From positions 2,971,649-3,035,648 of the forward strand of contig CP075370.1 of the NCBI GenBank assembly GCA_019454225.1: a stretch of 64,000 bases of DNA, written 5' to 3'. Within the stretch, counting starts at the first letter, position 1, and the number at the start of each line of letters is the position of its first letter. Position numbers and translations under genes: made by a program. This DNA is from Paracoccaceae bacterium (lineage in GTDB: Bacteria > Pseudomonadota > Alphaproteobacteria > Rhodobacterales > Rhodobacteraceae). The notes beneath the pieces were generated by a model. That model was not told where the DNA came from. It saw only the letters and a program-made list of their open reading frames with translations, and did no database searches. Of this stretch, positions 33,106-43,755 are shown piece by piece.

Positions 33106-34524
33106 TCAGCCCTTGATCGCCCCCGGGATCGGCGGCGTCACCTCATCCGGCATCGGGCAGAGATAGGGCTGGCGGGCCAGCCGCGCGGCGTGGTCGGCCC
33201 GGGCGGCCGCCAGCAGCGCCGGGCGTTCGAACAGCGACCGCGCCGTCGCCGCCATGATGCGGGCGGCCTGCACCATGCCCTTCTTCGCGGCGGGCGTCTT
33301 GCCCTGCGCGGTCAGTTGCCAGGAATGGAACGGCGTGCCGATGGCGCAGGTCGCGACCCAGGCCTGAACCGTGGGAACCGCCCAGGACACATCGCCCACG
33401 TCGGTCGAGCCCTGCGCGCCCGGCACCGCCTGCGCCAGGGGCACGACGAAATCGGCCAGCGGCAGATCGGCATCGAGCGGCAGGCCACAGCGCCGGAAGG
33501 TATCGGCGAAATGCTCATGCGTCAGGGTGGCCCGGATCGCCCGGGCGAAGGCGCGGTCGTCCTCGTCCCAGTCGGGCGGACCGAGTGCCAGGACATGTGC
33601 CTCCATCTCGGCCTCGAGCGGGGGGCAGGGCAGCAGGTTCGACACGGCCGAGACCACCTGCGCCGCGACCGTCGTCTCGGTCATCAGCGCGGCGCCTTCG
33701 GCCACCTTGCGCACCCGCGCCACCAGCGGCAGCAGTTCCGCCGCGTCCGATGCCCGGATCAGGTGGCGCACGACCGCATGGGCCTGCACCACGTTCGGCG
33801 CCGCGCCACCGGCATCCTGGTAGGCATAGTGCAGGCGGCAGCCATCGGGCATGTGCTCGCGCAGGTAGTTCACGCCGACGCTCATCAGTTCCACGGCATC
33901 CAGCGCCGACCGGCCCAGTTCGGGGTTCGCCGCCGCATGTGCCGCCCGCCCGGTGAAGACAAAGTCGATCCGGGTGTTGGCCAGCGCGCGGGGTGCCATG
34001 ACCCCGGTGTAGTCCGCCGGATGCCAGGTGATCGCCGCCGCGACATCGGCAAAACACCCCGCGCGGACCATGAAGGTCTTGGCGGCGCCGCCCTCTTCGG
34101 CCGGGCAGCCGTAATAGCGGACCCGCCCCGGCAGGCCCTGCGCCCGCAGCCAGTCGGCCACCGCCACCGCCGCCTCCATCGCCGCCGATCCCAGCAGGTT
34201 GTGGCCGCAGCCGTGCCCGAAGCCGCCCAGGGGGCGGTGTTCGGCCACGCCGGGCGCCTGCCCGAGGCCGGGCAGCGCGTCATACTCGCCAAGGATCGCG
34301 ATCACCGGTCCGCCGGTGCCCCATTCGCCCATGACGGCGGTCGGAATGCCCGCCAGCCCGTCGGCGATCCGCGCGCCATGCGCCTGAAGGGCCGCGCGGT
34401 GGGCGGCGGCGCTCTGCACCTCGGTATAGGCCACTTCGGGCGTGTCGAAGACGGCATCGGCCAGCCCCTCGAACGCGCCGCGCCGGGCCTCGATCATTTC
34501 CCACAGGGGATCGCTGTTGCGCAT
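33106..34524 (-). CDS. M20-family amidohydrolase (AbgB-like)
   Basis: 472-aa metallo-amidohydrolase resembling p-aminobenzoyl-glutamate hydrolase subunit B. Metal and active-site residues appear in LGGFGHGCGHNLLGSAAMEA, GCPAEEGGAAKTFMVRAGCF, and STDVGDVSW; the dimerisation domain lies between. Folate-breakdown or acyl-amino-acid hydrolysis is possible. Sits between ygfZ (convergent) and dxs (same strand, 85-bp gap). Confidence 0.83.
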   Translation of the reverse strand: MRNSDPLWEMIEARRGAFEGLADAVFDTPEVAYTEVQSAAAHRAALQAHGARIADGLAGIPTAVMGEWGTGGPVIAILGEYDALPGLGQAPGVAEHRPLGGFGHGCGHNLLGSAAMEAAVAVADWLRAQGLPGRVRYYGCPAEEGGAAKTFMVRAGCFADVAAAITWHPADYTGVMAPRALANTRIDFVFTGRAAHAAANPELGRSALDAVELMSVGVNYLREHMPDGCRLHYAYQDAGGAAPNVVQAHAVVRHLIRASDAAELLPLVARVRKVAEGAALMTETTVAAQVVSAVSNLLPCPPLEAEMEAHVLALGPPDWDEDDRAFARAIRATLTHEHFADTFRRCGLPLDADLPLADFVVPLAQAVPGAQGSTDVGDVSWAVPTVQAWVATCAIGTPFHSWQLTAQGKTPAAKKGMVQAARIMAATARSLFERPALLAAARADHAARLARQPYLCPMPDEVTPPIPGAIKG

Positions 34525-34609
34525 GTCGGGCTCCTTTCACGGCGGCAGACTGCACGGTTCCGCCGCCGGGGTCCAGCACCCGCCCCATGCGCCTCCGGCA
34601 GGCGTGCGG

Positions 34610-36529
34610 TCAGCCGTGGACCAGATGGATGCCGGGGCGCGCCGCATCGCGGCCGATGGCCCGGGCGCAGGTCCGCGCGATGTCGGCCGCGGTCATGCCG
34701 GCCCATTCGTACATCTCGCGCGGGCTGCCCTGGTCGATGAAACGGTCCGGCAGCGTGACCGTGCGCAGCCGTACGCCCCCGTCCAGCAACCCGGTGTTCG
34801 CCATATGCTCCAGCACCTGCGCGCCAAAGCCGCCGCGCGCGCCCTGTTCCACCGTCACGAGGGCGCCGTGGTGGCGCGAAAGCTGCGCGATCAGCGCGGC
34901 ATCCAGCGGCTTGGCAAAGCGCGCATCGGCCACCGTCGCGGTGATGCCCTGCTCTGCCAGGCGGTCGGCGGCGGCCAGGCATTCGGCCAGGTGCCCGCCG
35001 AAGGACAGGATGGCCACATCCGCCCCTTCGCGCATCACCCTGCCCTGCCCGATCCGCAGCGGCACGCCCCGCTCGGGCAGGTCCACCCCGACGCCCTCGC
35101 CCCGCGGATAGCGGAAGGCGATCGGCCCGGCGTCATGCTCGGCCGCCGTGGCAACCATGTGGACCAGCTCGGCCTCGTCCCCCGCGGCCATGACCACCAT
35201 GTTCGGCAGGGCGGCAAGAAAGCCGATGTCGAATGCCCCGGCATGGGTGGCACCGTCCTGGCCCACCAGCCCGGCGCGGTCGATGGCAAAACGCACCGGC
35301 AGGTTCTGCAGCGCCACGTCATGCACGATCTGGTCATAGCCGCGCTGCAGGAAGGTGGAATAGATCGCGGCGAAGGGGCGCAGGCCCGATGCGGCCATGC
35401 CCGCGCAGAAGGTCACGCCGTGCTGTTCGGCGATGCCCACGTCGAACACCCGCGCCGGAAAGCGCCGCGCCATGATGTCGAGCCCGGTGCCCGAGGGCAT
35501 GGCCGCCGTGATCGCCACGATGCGCGGATCGTCGGCGGCCTGCGCGGTCAGCGCGTTCCCGAACACGGTGGTGTAGGCCGGGGCGTTCGACCGGGCCTTG
35601 GCCTGGGTGCCCGAGGCGATGTCGAACCGGCCGACGCCATGATACTTGTCGGCGCTCGATTCCGCCGGGGCATAGCCCTTGCCCTTGACGGTCAGCGCGT
35701 GGATCAACACGGGGCCCGTCGCCCGCGCCCGGGCCGCGCGCAGCGTGGCCAGCAGTTCCGGCACCGAATGGCCGTCGACCGGGCCGATGTAGGTGAAGCC
35801 AAGTTCCTCGAACAGCGTGCCGCCGCCGGGCATGCCGGTGACCAGTTGCCGGGCCTTGCGCGCATGGTCGCGCAGGGGGCCGGGCAGGACCGCCTCGAAC
35901 CCCGCCGCAAGGTCGCGGAAGGCCGCGCCCGGCGCGGTGGTCTGCAACCGCGTCAGGTAGCGGCTCATCGCGCCGACGGGCGGGGCGATGCTCATGTCGT
36001 TGTCGTTCAGGATCACGAACAGGCGGCGGTTCAGGTGGCCCGCGTGGTTCATCGCCTCATAGGCCATGCCCGCGGTGATCGCTCCGTCACCGATCACGGC
36101 GATGGCATCGCCCGTGGGCATGCCCATGTCGCGCCCGACGGTAAAGCCCAGCGCGGCCGAGATCGAGGTTGACGAATGCGCCGCGCCGAACGGATCGAAA
36201 TCGCTTTCCGACCGTTTGGTGAAACCCGACAGGCCGCCGCCCTGGCGCAGGGTCTTCATGCGGCTGCGCCGTCCGGTCAGGATCTTGTGGGGATAGCACT
36301 GGTGGCCGACATCCCAGATCAGCTTGTCCGCCGGGGTATTGAACACCGCGTGGATGGCCACCGCCAGTTCGACCACGCCCAGCGACGAGCCGAGATGGCC
36401 GCCGGTCTCGCTGACGACGCCGATCACCTCGGCGCGGACCTCGGCGGCCAGGCGGGCCAGGTCGCCATCCGACAGGTTTCGCAGATCGGCGGGGCCGGCC
36501 ACGCGGTCGAGGATGGGTGTATCGGTCAT
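34610..36529 (-). CDS. dxs: 1-deoxy-D-xylulose-5-phosphate synthase
   Basis: 639-aa thiamine-diphosphate enzyme, first step of the MEP isoprenoid pathway, feeding carotenoids and the phytyl tail. Thiamine site [20 protein letters not shown] ... NDND, catalytic His in [12 protein letters not shown], and transketolase pyrimidine domain [15 protein letters not shown]. Strong ribosome site GGGAGG. It follows pufX on the same strand after about 200 bp with a GC hairpin between, as in other Rhodobacter species where a dxs copy is tied to the puf operon. Confidence 0.95.
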   Translation of the reverse strand: MTDTPILDRVAGPADLRNLSDGDLARLAAEVRAEVIGVVSETGGHLGSSLGVVELAVAIHAVFNTPADKLIWDVGHQCYPHKILTGRRSRMKTLRQGGGLSGFTKRSESDFDPFGAAHSSTSISAALGFTVGRDMGMPTGDAIAVIGDGAITAGMAYEAMNHAGHLNRRLFVILNDNDMSIAPPVGAMSRYLTRLQTTAPGAAFRDLAAGFEAVLPGPLRDHARKARQLVTGMPGGGTLFEELGFTYIGPVDGHSVPELLATLRAARARATGPVLIHALTVKGKGYAPAESSADKYHGVGRFDIASGTQAKARSNAPAYTTVFGNALTAQAADDPRIVAITAAMPSGTGLDIMARRFPARVFDVGIAEQHGVTFCAGMAASGLRPFAAIYSTFLQRGYDQIVHDVALQNLPVRFAIDRAGLVGQDGATHAGAFDIGFLAALPNMVVMAAGDEAELVHMVATAAEHDAGPIAFRYPRGEGVGVDLPERGVPLRIGQGRVMREGADVAILSFGGHLAECLAAADRLAEQGITATVADARFAKPLDAALIAQLSRHHGALVTVEQGARGGFGAQVLEHMANTGLLDGGVRLRTVTLPDRFIDQGSPREMYEWAGMTAADIARTCARAIGRDAARPGIHLVHG

Positions 36530-36693
36530 GGTGGCCTCCCGTGTCAGGAAAAAAGGTGCCGCAGGCGGGACCGCCGCGGCACCAGGTTCCTGTCGCCAAC
36601 AGGAAGGGAACCGGGCTGTGGTGGCCCAGGGTCCGGACCGGCGTATGGCCCGAACATCGTGCCCGCGCGCCTTGTGCCGCGCGGGATCGCGGA

Positions 36694-36720
36694 CCGGGGG
36701 GCGGTCGGCCCGCCCCCCGG
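36694..36720 (-). terminator. GC-rich hairpin directly after pufX
   Basis: Perfect 11-bp arms (CCGGGGGGCGG and CCGCCCCCCGG, loop of 5) start 7 bp after the pufX stop. There is no T-run, so it may stabilise or process the puf mRNA 3' end and only partly terminate, leaving readthrough to dxs possible. Confidence 0.65.
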
Positions 36721-36726
36721 GTCAGG

Positions 36727-36954
36727 TCAGGCGGCGCGCGTGTCCGCCGGGGCCTCGATCACGAAGCCGAAGGGTGAGGGTGCGGTCTTGCTTTCGGGCG
36801 GCAGCAGCAGCCCGAGCAGGTAGATCGCGTAGATCACGATCATCACCCCGAACACGAGGATCGCGGCATAGCCCGCCCCCCGCATCATCTGACCCAGAAC
36901 CCAGGACCGCAGCCGGGCGGACTCGGATTCCTCGTAATACGGTTTCTCCGACAT
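36727..36954 (-). CDS. pufX: PufX, core-complex quinone-channel protein
   Basis: 75-aa single-span membrane protein that opens the LH1 ring for quinone exchange. N-terminal polar segment, then LRSWVLGQMMRGAGYAAILV as the start of the helix, and the conserved post-helix LLLPPESKTAPSPFG, which matches the LP...APSP ending known from Rhodobacter PufX. PufX is weakly conserved, so position after pufM is strong support. No pufC is present. Ribosome site AAGGGGG before the ATG. Confidence 0.9.
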   Translation of the reverse strand: MSEKPYYEESESARLRSWVLGQMMRGAGYAAILVFGVMIVIYAIYLLGLLLPPESKTAPSPFGFVIEAPADTRAA

Positions 36955-36964
36955 GGTTTCCCCC

Positions 36965-37888
36965 TTACTGCATCGGCGCGTAGCCGTGCTCCTGTGCCCA
37001 GACGTACCAGTTGTCGACGACCGTGCCGGTCAGCAGGATGCCGATCCCGCCGGTCAGCGTGGTCAGCACCGCAAACCACCAGGCCCAGCGGTGGATGCCC
37101 TCCATCGTGGCGTTGAAGCCCATGGTCCAGCGCCAGAACAGGGCGGCACGCTCGGATGCCGTGCCGCGGTCGAAGATCTGTTCCAGTTCCCGGTCGCCGC
37201 CGAAGCGGGAGACCGCGAGGATCGTCGCCCCGTGCATCGCGAACAGAAGCGCCGAACCGTAGAGGAAGGCGATCGAGAGCGCGTGGAACGGATTGTAGAA
37301 CAGGTTGCCGTAGGTGAGGCTGAAGGTGTTGGTCCAGTCGAGGTGCGTGAAGATGCCGTAGGGCACCGCCTCGGACCACGACCCCATCAGCACCGGGCGG
37401 ATGAGGCCCAGCACCAGGAACAGCCAGATCGCGGATGCGAAGGCATAGCAGACGTGCTTGCCCATCCCCAGCGCCTCGGCCCGGAGCCAGGTGCGGACCC
37501 ACCAGGTAAGCACGCTGATCAGCAGGAAGAACGAGGCGATCAGGAAGTATCCGCCCTCGGCCAGCGGCGGGAAGCGCAGGCCGTATTCCGGCGCCGGCGG
37601 GTCGAGCGACAACCAGAACAGGTCGCGCATGAACACGGCCGGGTTGAAGCCCGCCTGATGCCAGTACCAGGCGCCGACCATCGTGAACCAGATCAGGCCG
37701 GTGGCCAGGCTGATCACCCCCATGGCGCCCAGGTAGACGGGCCCGAGCTGGGCGTTTCCGAACCAGCCCAGCAGGGTCGAGAAACCGGCGCCGCGGGTGC
37801 GGTTGTCCAGTTCCACATCCTCGACCATGCCCATCTCGGGGGCGGCCCGCACCTGCACCTGGGTGAAGATGTTCTGATAGTTAGCCAT
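36965..37888 (-). CDS. pufM: Reaction centre M subunit
   Basis: 307-aa five-helix membrane protein of the photosynthetic reaction centre. All ligands are present: THLDW (His 182) and NPFHALS (His 202) for bacteriochlorophyll, and His 219, Glu 234 and His 266 for the non-haem iron, at the same numbers as in R. sphaeroides. Its ATG overlaps the pufL stop by 8 bp, so translation is coupled. Confidence 0.98.
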   Translation of the reverse strand: MANYQNIFTQVQVRAAPEMGMVEDVELDNRTRGAGFSTLLGWFGNAQLGPVYLGAMGVISLATGLIWFTMVGAWYWHQAGFNPAVFMRDLFWLSLDPPAPEYGLRFPPLAEGGYFLIASFFLLISVLTWWVRTWLRAEALGMGKHVCYAFASAIWLFLVLGLIRPVLMGSWSEAVPYGIFTHLDWTNTFSLTYGNLFYNPFHALSIAFLYGSALLFAMHGATILAVSRFGGDRELEQIFDRGTASERAALFWRWTMGFNATMEGIHRWAWWFAVLTTLTGGIGILLTGTVVDNWYVWAQEHGYAPMQ

Positions 37889-38729
37889 TTACGCCTCCCT
37901 CGATGCCGGCCCACCACGGCAGCTCCAGCCACCAGTCCCACCAGACGACCCATTGATCGAACCAGATGGTGCCCGAGATCACGATGCAGACCGCCGACCA
38001 GAAGGCCGCGTTCAGCGCCAGCAGCAGGCCGAGGCGGTGGATGCCCAGCGTGCCGACCGAATAGCCGATCAGGTCGCGGAAATAGGTGTCCTCGTGATCG
38101 GGGGTGCGGACTTCCTTGCCCTTCACCGGATTGGCCGCCGACAGGATCAGCGACCCGTGCAGCGCCAGCGCCAGACACGTCGTGAAGAAGAACGTGATGG
38201 CGATCATGTGGGCGGGATTGTAGTGGAAGTTGCCGTAGGTGTAGCCCGTGTTCGACACCCAATCGAGGTGCGTCCAGATGCCGTAGGGGAAGGCATATCC
38301 CCAGGCGCCCATCAGCACGGGCCGGATCACGACCAGCGTGGTATAGGCCAGGATGGCGAAGCCGAAGGCGAAGGGCACATGATAGCCCATGCCCAGCTTG
38401 CGGCAGATTTCCACCTCGCGAAGGGCCCAGCTGATGAAGGCGCCATGCGCGCAGATCGTGATGATCTGCCACAGGCCGCCCTCGCGCAGCGGGGCCGCCG
38501 CCAGCCCGTATTCGATGGGCGGCGGGTTGATCGAGATGAGCCAGGGGTTCCACGTGCCCTGCAGGCTGGCCCCGTAGAAGATCAGGATGGTTCCGAGCGC
38601 CGCGAAGAAGAACGTCGTGACGCCGAAGAAGCCGACGTAGAAAGGGCCGACCCAGAAGTCGAACAGATTCCCGCCGACCAGCGTGCCACCCGGCACGCGG
38701 TATTTTCGTTCGAAGCTGAGCAGTGCCAT
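37881..38729 (-). CDS. pufL: Reaction centre L subunit
   Basis: 282-aa five-helix membrane subunit. Bacteriochlorophyll and iron ligands are His 154, 174, 191 and 231 with the initiator Met counted (L153, L173, L190, L230 in mature numbering), in THLDW, NPAHM, ALHGS and GIHRLG. The start is [15 protein letters not shown] at 38729, preceded by GAGGGA; the in-frame ATG 30 bp upstream is not conserved. Separated from pufA by a stable mRNA hairpin. Confidence 0.98.
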   Translation of the reverse strand: MALLSFERKYRVPGGTLVGGNLFDFWVGPFYVGFFGVTTFFFAALGTILIFYGASLQGTWNPWLISINPPPIEYGLAAAPLREGGLWQIITICAHGAFISWALREVEICRKLGMGYHVPFAFGFAILAYTTLVVIRPVLMGAWGYAFPYGIWTHLDWVSNTGYTYGNFHYNPAHMIAITFFFTTCLALALHGSLILSAANPVKGKEVRTPDHEDTYFRDLIGYSVGTLGIHRLGLLLALNAAFWSAVCIVISGTIWFDQWVVWWDWWLELPWWAGIEGGVNG

Positions 38730-38808
38730 GCTTCCCTCTCCGCTGTCCTTGGGCCGCATCCCGATGGGACGCGGGCCCGTGCCCGGGATAAGACTTGGTG
38801 TCGCTAAG

Positions 38809-38841
38809 CCCCCGCCCCCGGGATTTCCCCGGAGGCAGGGG
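38809..38841 (-). promoter_or_regulatory. pufA-pufL intercistronic mRNA hairpin
   Basis: Fourteen-base arms (38809-38822 and 38828-38841) pair completely, twelve Watson-Crick and two G-U pairs in the minus-strand transcript, with a 5-base loop. In R. capsulatus a hairpin at this place protects the pufBA segment from 3' decay and sets the LH1:RC ratio; the same role is inferred here. Confidence 0.85.
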
Positions 38842-38890
38842 TCAGGCCCGCGGCCGGACCGTCAGGCCCGCCCGCGGCGTTGGCCCTTGG

Positions 38891-39064
38891 TCACTCTGCC
38901 GCGACGCGGTTGTACTTCGTCGCCGCGATGTCGAGCCAGTTGTAGCTGGGCGTCGACAGCAGGACGAGGTGGATCATCGCTGCGAGCAGGAACAGGAACA
39001 CGCCCTGCGCCACGAACACACGACGGGGATCGAAGATCAGCCAGATCTTGTAGAACTTGGACAT
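38891..39064 (-). CDS. pufA: LH1 antenna alpha polypeptide
   Basis: 57-aa single-span antenna protein. [20 protein letters not shown] at the N-terminus, the bacteriochlorophyll-binding His 32 in [10 protein letters not shown], and a short periplasmic tail with a conserved WLD. The start is the Met preceding SKFYKIW, with GAGGGAG upstream. Confidence 0.97.
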   Translation of the reverse strand: MSKFYKIWLIFDPRRVFVAQGVFLFLLAAMIHLVLLSTPSYNWLDIAATKYNRVAAE

Positions 39065-39077
39065 GTCTCGTTCTCCC

Positions 39078-39227
39078 TCAGAACCACGGACGCCAGATGA
39101 ACACGGCCAGGTGAGCGACAACGGCCACGGCCGAGAACAGCCAGAGCCCGCTCATGTAGACCGAGTGCAGTTCCTGAGCCTGCTGGTCGGTAAGACCCGT
39201 GAAACTCAGGTCGGATTTATCAGCCAT
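39078..39227 (-). CDS. pufB: LH1 antenna beta polypeptide
   Basis: 49-aa antenna protein [20 protein letters not shown] with His 21 and the bacteriochlorophyll ligand His 39 ([13 protein letters not shown]). Ends in the characteristic WRPWF. Ribosome site GGAGGG 7 bp before the ATG; 13 bp separate it from pufA. Confidence 0.97.
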   Translation of the reverse strand: MADKSDLSFTGLTDQQAQELHSVYMSGLWLFSAVAVVAHLAVFIWRPWF

Positions 39228-39306
39228 ACTACCCTCCGGATGGTCAGACTGAGGCCGCGTTCCCCACGGCCGGGGTATGCCCGGGCGGATTGCCCGGTCT
39301 TTGCAC

Positions 39307-39350
39307 CCGCCCCCGGGAAAGGGGCGGATCGGGACCCCCGTCACCGGGGG
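39307..39350 (-). promoter_or_regulatory. Hairpins in the pufQ-pufB leader
   Basis: Two stems in the 205-bp gap: arms CCGCCCC/GGGGCGG at 39307-39327 and CCCCCG/CGGGGG at 39335-39350. In related species this leader is cut by RNase E to separate unstable pufQ mRNA from stable pufBA; processing here is inferred. Confidence 0.55.
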
Positions 39351-39432
39351 AGTCTTGCCCCGGGCGCGGGGCGAAGGTCGGTTCCTGCGGATGCCGCAGG
39401 CGGGCCCGGGGGGCCCGGAAAGGGTCGCGCCG

Positions 39433-39654
39433 TCAGACGCGGATGATCTGGGCCACGATGCCGCGCGCATCCTTCAGCGCGCGGGCCAGCGGCCCCTCGT
39501 CGGGCAGCCGCCCCTTGCGCAGCGGATAGCTGGCCCAGACGGCAAGGCTGAACGGCAGCGCGATCACGAAGACCGGCGCGAAGTAGATCGCGTATTCCAC
39601 GGCCCCCGCGCGCCGGGCGCGGCCCTTGGGAATGTCGATGCTGTAATCGGTCAT
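39433..39654 (-). CDS. pufQ: PufQ, bacteriochlorophyll-level regulatory protein
   Basis: 73-aa small membrane protein. One helix ([20 protein letters not shown]) is flanked by a basic N-terminus and a helical tail. The start is [15 protein letters not shown] at 39654 with AGGGAGGGA upstream. In Rhodobacter PufQ influences bacteriochlorophyll production by an unclear route, possibly as a carrier or via ferrochelatase. It begins 22 bp after the bchZ stop, so the puf promoter must lie inside or before bchZ. Confidence 0.93.
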   Translation of the reverse strand: MTDYSIDIPKGRARRAGAVEYAIYFAPVFVIALPFSLAVWASYPLRKGRLPDEGPLARALKDARGIVAQIIRV

Positions 39655-39676
39655 GGTCCCTCCCTTTCGATTGCGT

Positions 39677-41128
39677 TCAGCCACCGCGCCGCAGCGCAGC
39701 AACGGTTTCAAGCACGACCCGTTCGGCGCCCTGGTCGAGCGCGGCCTTCTCGGCCGCGTCCCGCAGGTTGCGGGCCGCCGAGATGCGGGTCAGGATCGGA
39801 TGGCCGGACACGATCCGGTCGAGTTCGGCCTGCGCGTCGGCATCCCAGGGGAAGTCGCGGCGCAGCGTGGCGGGGGTGGCCGCCGCCGCGTCCATCTCGG
39901 ACCCCAGCGGCAGGATGTGGAACAGCGCGTCGAACAGGCCGTTGCAGACCTCCTGCAACAGGTAGACGGCCCCGGCATAGCCCATGAAGGGCGTCCCGGT
40001 GTGGCGGCGGATCGCGGCTCCGGGAAACGATGCCGGAATGAACACCGGCTGCGGCCCGTGGCCTGCCCGCGTCTCGGCCAGATACATCTTTTCGTTGATC
40101 GACCCCATCAGGATCAGCGGGCGGTCCTTGCGGATCATCGCGCGCACCGCCTCGTTGTTCGTCTTCTGCCCCGCCACCCGCGCCACCGCAAAGGCGCAGG
40201 GCAGGCCCAGGTCGCCTTCAAGGTAGTGCCGGATGCCCCGCGCATAGGTCTCGTTCGCCACGATCCCGAACGACGCCGTGGCAAAGAAATCCTGCGTCAC
40301 CGACCGCCACAGATCCCACAGCGGTTTCAGCGTGCTGTGCTTCTCGCGGGCGATGAAGGGCTCGGGGTCCAGGCCCAGCAGTTCACCCAGCTTGCGCAGG
40401 AAGCGCGTGGTGCTGTCCATGCCCAGGGGCGCCTGCAGGTAGGGCTTGCCCAGAACCTCGCACAGGCCACGGCCGAATTCGCGGTACATGCAGATGTTGA
40501 CGTCCGCATTCACCAGATGCCGCATCTCGGCCAGATGGGCGCCCAGCGGCATCACCATGTTGACCTCGGCCCCGATGCCCTCGACCAGGCGGCGGATCTC
40601 GTGCAGGTCCGACGCCATGTTGAAGACGCCGTACATCGGCCCCAGGATGTTGACGCGCGGCTTGTCCTGCGGCTGGCGCTTCATCTCGGGGGGCATGCGG
40701 CCCTTGGTCTGCCCGAACTCGGTGAACAGCCAGGTCATCGCGCGATCGGCGCACTGCCACTGGTCCTCGTCGATGGTGCGGGGCAGGAACCGCTGGATGT
40801 TGGTGCCCATCGGGGTCACGCCGCCGCCGATCATCTCGGCAATGCTGCCGGTGACGACCACCGCGGGCAGCGCGGGGTCGAGCGTCTTCCACGCCCGGCG
40901 CATCGCGCCTTCGGTGCCGTCGCGGCCCAGTTCTTCCTCGCCCAGCCCCGTCACCACGATCGGCAGCTCGTGCGGCGGCAGCGCGTCGGTGTAATGCAGC
41001 ACCGATGTCACCGGCAGGTTCTCGCAGCCGACGGGACCGTCGATCACCACCTGCAAACCCTTGACGGCACAGAAGGCATAGATCGCCCCCCAGTATCCGC
41101 CCGCCCGGTCATGATCCTGGATCAGCAT
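39677..41128 (-). CDS. bchZ: Chlorophyllide a reductase subunit Z
   Basis: 483-aa nitrogenase-like catalytic subunit. With BchY it reduces ring B of chlorophyllide a, using electrons from BchX. Typical segments: [20 protein letters not shown] with a cluster-ligand Cys, [40 protein letters not shown], and the C-terminal [20 protein letters not shown] homologous to light-independent reductases. Its ATG shares one base with the bchY stop (TGATG). Confidence 0.97.
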   Translation of the reverse strand: MLIQDHDRAGGYWGAIYAFCAVKGLQVVIDGPVGCENLPVTSVLHYTDALPPHELPIVVTGLGEEELGRDGTEGAMRRAWKTLDPALPAVVVTGSIAEMIGGGVTPMGTNIQRFLPRTIDEDQWQCADRAMTWLFTEFGQTKGRMPPEMKRQPQDKPRVNILGPMYGVFNMASDLHEIRRLVEGIGAEVNMVMPLGAHLAEMRHLVNADVNICMYREFGRGLCEVLGKPYLQAPLGMDSTTRFLRKLGELLGLDPEPFIAREKHSTLKPLWDLWRSVTQDFFATASFGIVANETYARGIRHYLEGDLGLPCAFAVARVAGQKTNNEAVRAMIRKDRPLILMGSINEKMYLAETRAGHGPQPVFIPASFPGAAIRRHTGTPFMGYAGAVYLLQEVCNGLFDALFHILPLGSEMDAAAATPATLRRDFPWDADAQAELDRIVSGHPILTRISAARNLRDAAEKAALDQGAERVVLETVAALRRGG

Positions 41129-42690
41129 CAGATCATGTCCTCGGCCCTGGCCGCCTTCGCGGCCTTGTCGAGTTTCTTCTGGTGCTGCGCGCGGAAGTCC
41201 GGGCGCAGGTTCGGCGCGCCTTCCCAGATGCCAGCGGCATCACCCGTGCCCACACCCTCGAAGAACGCGCGCATCCCGTCCATCCGGGTCTTGCCCGCGA
41301 TGGCGGCGTTCACCACCTGCCCCAGCGAGCCGGCCCCGGCAGGCCCCATCAGCGGCCGGGCCGAGATGAGATTCGTGAAGTAAAGTGCCGGAATCGCAAG
41401 CTCTTTCGCCTTCTGCACCACCGGGGTCGTGCCGATGGCCAGATCGGGGCGGAAGCAGTCCATCGCCGCCAGGTCGTCCTCGAGGCTGGCGCGGTAGCGC
41501 ACTGTCACGCCGCGCGCTTCCAGCCAGTCGCGATCGGCGGCCGACCACTCCGACCGGGCGCAGGCGGTGCCCACATAGGGGATTTCCGCGCCCGACTCGA
41601 TCAGCAGCCGGGCCACCAGCAGTTCCGACCCCTCGTAGCCCGACAGCGTGATGCGCCCGCGGACCGGGTTCGCCGCAAGGGCGCCCCGGATGGCCGGAAG
41701 AAAGGCGTTCTGCGCCGCCGCGATCTGCCCGGCCGACACCCCATGCGCCTCGCCGATGTTGCGCAGCCAGTCCGCCGTGCCGTCATGGCCGACCGGCGCG
41801 CTGCCCACCACGGGCCGCCCGGCCGCCCGGAATTCGCGCACCGCCGCCGTGTAGAACGGATGGATCGCCGCGCAGACCGCCGAATCCAGCGCGGCATAAA
41901 GTTCGCGCCATTCCCGGCAGGGCACCACCGGCCCCGCCGCCAGCCCCATCGGCGCCAGCAGCGCCCCGATCATCATCGGATCGGCGGGGAACATCTCGCC
42001 CAGCAGCGCCACGGTCGGCCGGTCCGACCGGCCCGCGGCGGGCGCCGCGACCGGCCCCGCCTCGATCTCGGCGCGCGCATAGGCCAGCATGGCGCCGGCC
42101 AGCACGTCCTTGGCCTCGGCATGGGTCGGCACGCCGAAGCCCGGCACGTCGATGCCCACGATCCGCACACCGTTGATCTCGTTCGGCAAAAGCCGCAGCG
42201 GCACGCCGCTGGCGGTCGGCACGCAGAGGTTCGTGACCACCACCGCGTCATAGCGGTCGGGATCGGCAAGTTCGTGAACCGCCTCGCGGATGTCCTCGAA
42301 CAGCTTGCCGGTCACCAGCGTCTCGCTGTTGAAGGGCACATAGCCCACCGACCGCCGGGCGCCGTAGAAATGGCTGACGAAGGTCAGGCCATAGACACAG
42401 CAGGCGCTGCCCGACAGGACCGTGGCCACCCGCCGCATCCGCAACCCGACGCGCAGGCTGCCAAAGGCCGGGCACATGGATTGCGGTTTGTCATGAGGGC
42501 CCTGCGGATAGTCCTTCGCATAGCGGTCAAGGATCTCGGATTGCCCGGCGGCCCGCGCCGCCGCCGCCATTTCGGCCGCGCCCGCATGACAGCCCATGCC
42601 ATCCGCCGGGGTCGCGGCGGGGCCCGCGTCGATGGTGCCGACCGTGGTCAGCCCCGTGTCGCCCGCGCTGTCATAGGCCACTTCCGTCAC
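41128..42690 (-). CDS. bchY: Chlorophyllide a reductase subunit Y
   Basis: 520-aa nitrogenase alpha-like subunit of chlorophyllide a reductase. Cluster-ligand cysteines are near [10 protein letters not shown] and [40 protein letters not shown] is also characteristic. The N-terminal 40 residues include [20 protein letters not shown], typical of BchY. The gap to bchX is 63 bp and contains no promoter-like element I can identify. Confidence 0.97.
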   Translation of the reverse strand: MTEVAYDSAGDTGLTTVGTIDAGPAATPADGMGCHAGAAEMAAAARAAGQSEILDRYAKDYPQGPHDKPQSMCPAFGSLRVGLRMRRVATVLSGSACCVYGLTFVSHFYGARRSVGYVPFNSETLVTGKLFEDIREAVHELADPDRYDAVVVTNLCVPTASGVPLRLLPNEINGVRIVGIDVPGFGVPTHAEAKDVLAGAMLAYARAEIEAGPVAAPAAGRSDRPTVALLGEMFPADPMMIGALLAPMGLAAGPVVPCREWRELYAALDSAVCAAIHPFYTAAVREFRAAGRPVVGSAPVGHDGTADWLRNIGEAHGVSAGQIAAAQNAFLPAIRGALAANPVRGRITLSGYEGSELLVARLLIESGAEIPYVGTACARSEWSAADRDWLEARGVTVRYRASLEDDLAAMDCFRPDLAIGTTPVVQKAKELAIPALYFTNLISARPLMGPAGAGSLGQVVNAAIAGKTRMDGMRAFFEGVGTGDAAGIWEGAPNLRPDFRAQHQKKLDKAAKAARAEDMI

Positions 42691-42753
42691 TTGCCGCCCT
42701 CGCCTGAGGAAAGCCGCGCAAGCGCCTGGTCCAGAAGAGAAAGGGCACGAAGA

Positions 42754-43755
42754 TCAAGCATCGTCATACACCACTTCCAGCGATGCCTTCAGCACCGCGT
42801 TCTTGCCCCGCATGTCGGCATCGGATGCCGGGGTCAGCACGAAATCCGCGCCTGTGGTCTCGGCCGAGAACAGCCCCAGCAACCCGTCCTGCGTCAGCGG
42901 CCGCGGCCGCACCGGGGGCGCCCCGGCCACCGCCTCGGCCAGTTGCGCGAACAGCGGGCCCCACTGGCTTTCGTAGGAGCCGACAATCTGATAGTTCGCG
43001 GATTTCTTGCGCAGGTCGTCATCCTGCGGGATCGCGGCCAGCACCGGGATCTTCACCGCCTCGGCAAAGGCCGCGGCCTCGCCCGTGCCATCGTCCTTGT
43101 TGATCACAAGGCCTGCGATGCCGACGTTGCCGCCCAGCTTGCGGAAGTATTCGACCGCCGAACAGACGTTGTTGGCGACATAAAGGCTCTGCAGGTCGTT
43201 CGATCCGACCAGGATCACCTTCTGCGCCATGTCCCGCGCGATCGGCAGGCCGAACCCGCCGCAGACCACGTCGCCCAGGAAATCGAGCAGCACATAGTCG
43301 AAGTCCCAGTCATGGAACCCGAGCTTTTCCAGCAGCTCGAAGCCGTGGATGATGCCCCGCCCGCCGCAGCCGCGCCCCACCTCCGGCCCGCCAAGCTCCA
43401 TCGCGAACACGCCGCCGCGCTTGAAACAGACATCGCCGATCTTGACCTCCTCGCCCGCCAGTTTCTTGCGGGTCGAGGTTTCGATGATCGTCGGGCAGGC
43501 CTTGCCGCCGAACAGCAGGCTGGTGGTGTCGGACTTGGGGTCGCAGCCGATCAGCAGCACGCGCTTGCCCATCTCGGCCATCATGTGGCTGAGGTTGGCC
43601 AGCGTGAAGGACTTGCCGATCCCGCCCTTGCCGTAGATCGCGATGATCTGGGTCTTCTTCGACGGCGGATCCTGCGGAACCTCCAGCGTCGGCTCCTCGG
43701 CCGCCTCGGCGCGCAGCCGTGCATCGAAGTCCTTGAGGTTGGGCACGTCGGTCAT
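42754..43755 (-). CDS. bchX: Chlorophyllide a reductase iron protein X
   Basis: 333-aa NifH-like ATPase that delivers electrons to BchYZ. P-loop YGKGGIGKS at residues 41-49, switch CDPKSDTTSLLFGG, and 4Fe-4S cysteines in GRGCGGRGIIHG and GDVVCGGFGLP. The N-terminus [15 protein letters not shown] at 43755 is chosen because it overlaps the bchC stop as TGATG; longer upstream frame is the bchC coding region. Confidence 0.97.
   Translation of the reverse strand: MTDVPNLKDFDARLRAEAAEEPTLEVPQDPPSKKTQIIAIYGKGGIGKSFTLANLSHMMAEMGKRVLLIGCDPKSDTTSLLFGGKACPTIIETSTRKKLAGEEVKIGDVCFKRGGVFAMELGGPEVGRGCGGRGIIHGFELLEKLGFHDWDFDYVLLDFLGDVVCGGFGLPIARDMAQKVILVGSNDLQSLYVANNVCSAVEYFRKLGGNVGIAGLVINKDDGTGEAAAFAEAVKIPVLAAIPQDDDLRKKSANYQIVGSYESQWGPLFAQLAEAVAGAPPVRPRPLTQDGLLGLFSAETTGADFVLTPASDADMRGKNAVLKASLEVVYDDA

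Noticed and set aside
36727-36954. PufC cytochrome subunit expected after pufM
   Set aside because: The 75-aa product has no haem CxxCH motif and matches PufX in layout.
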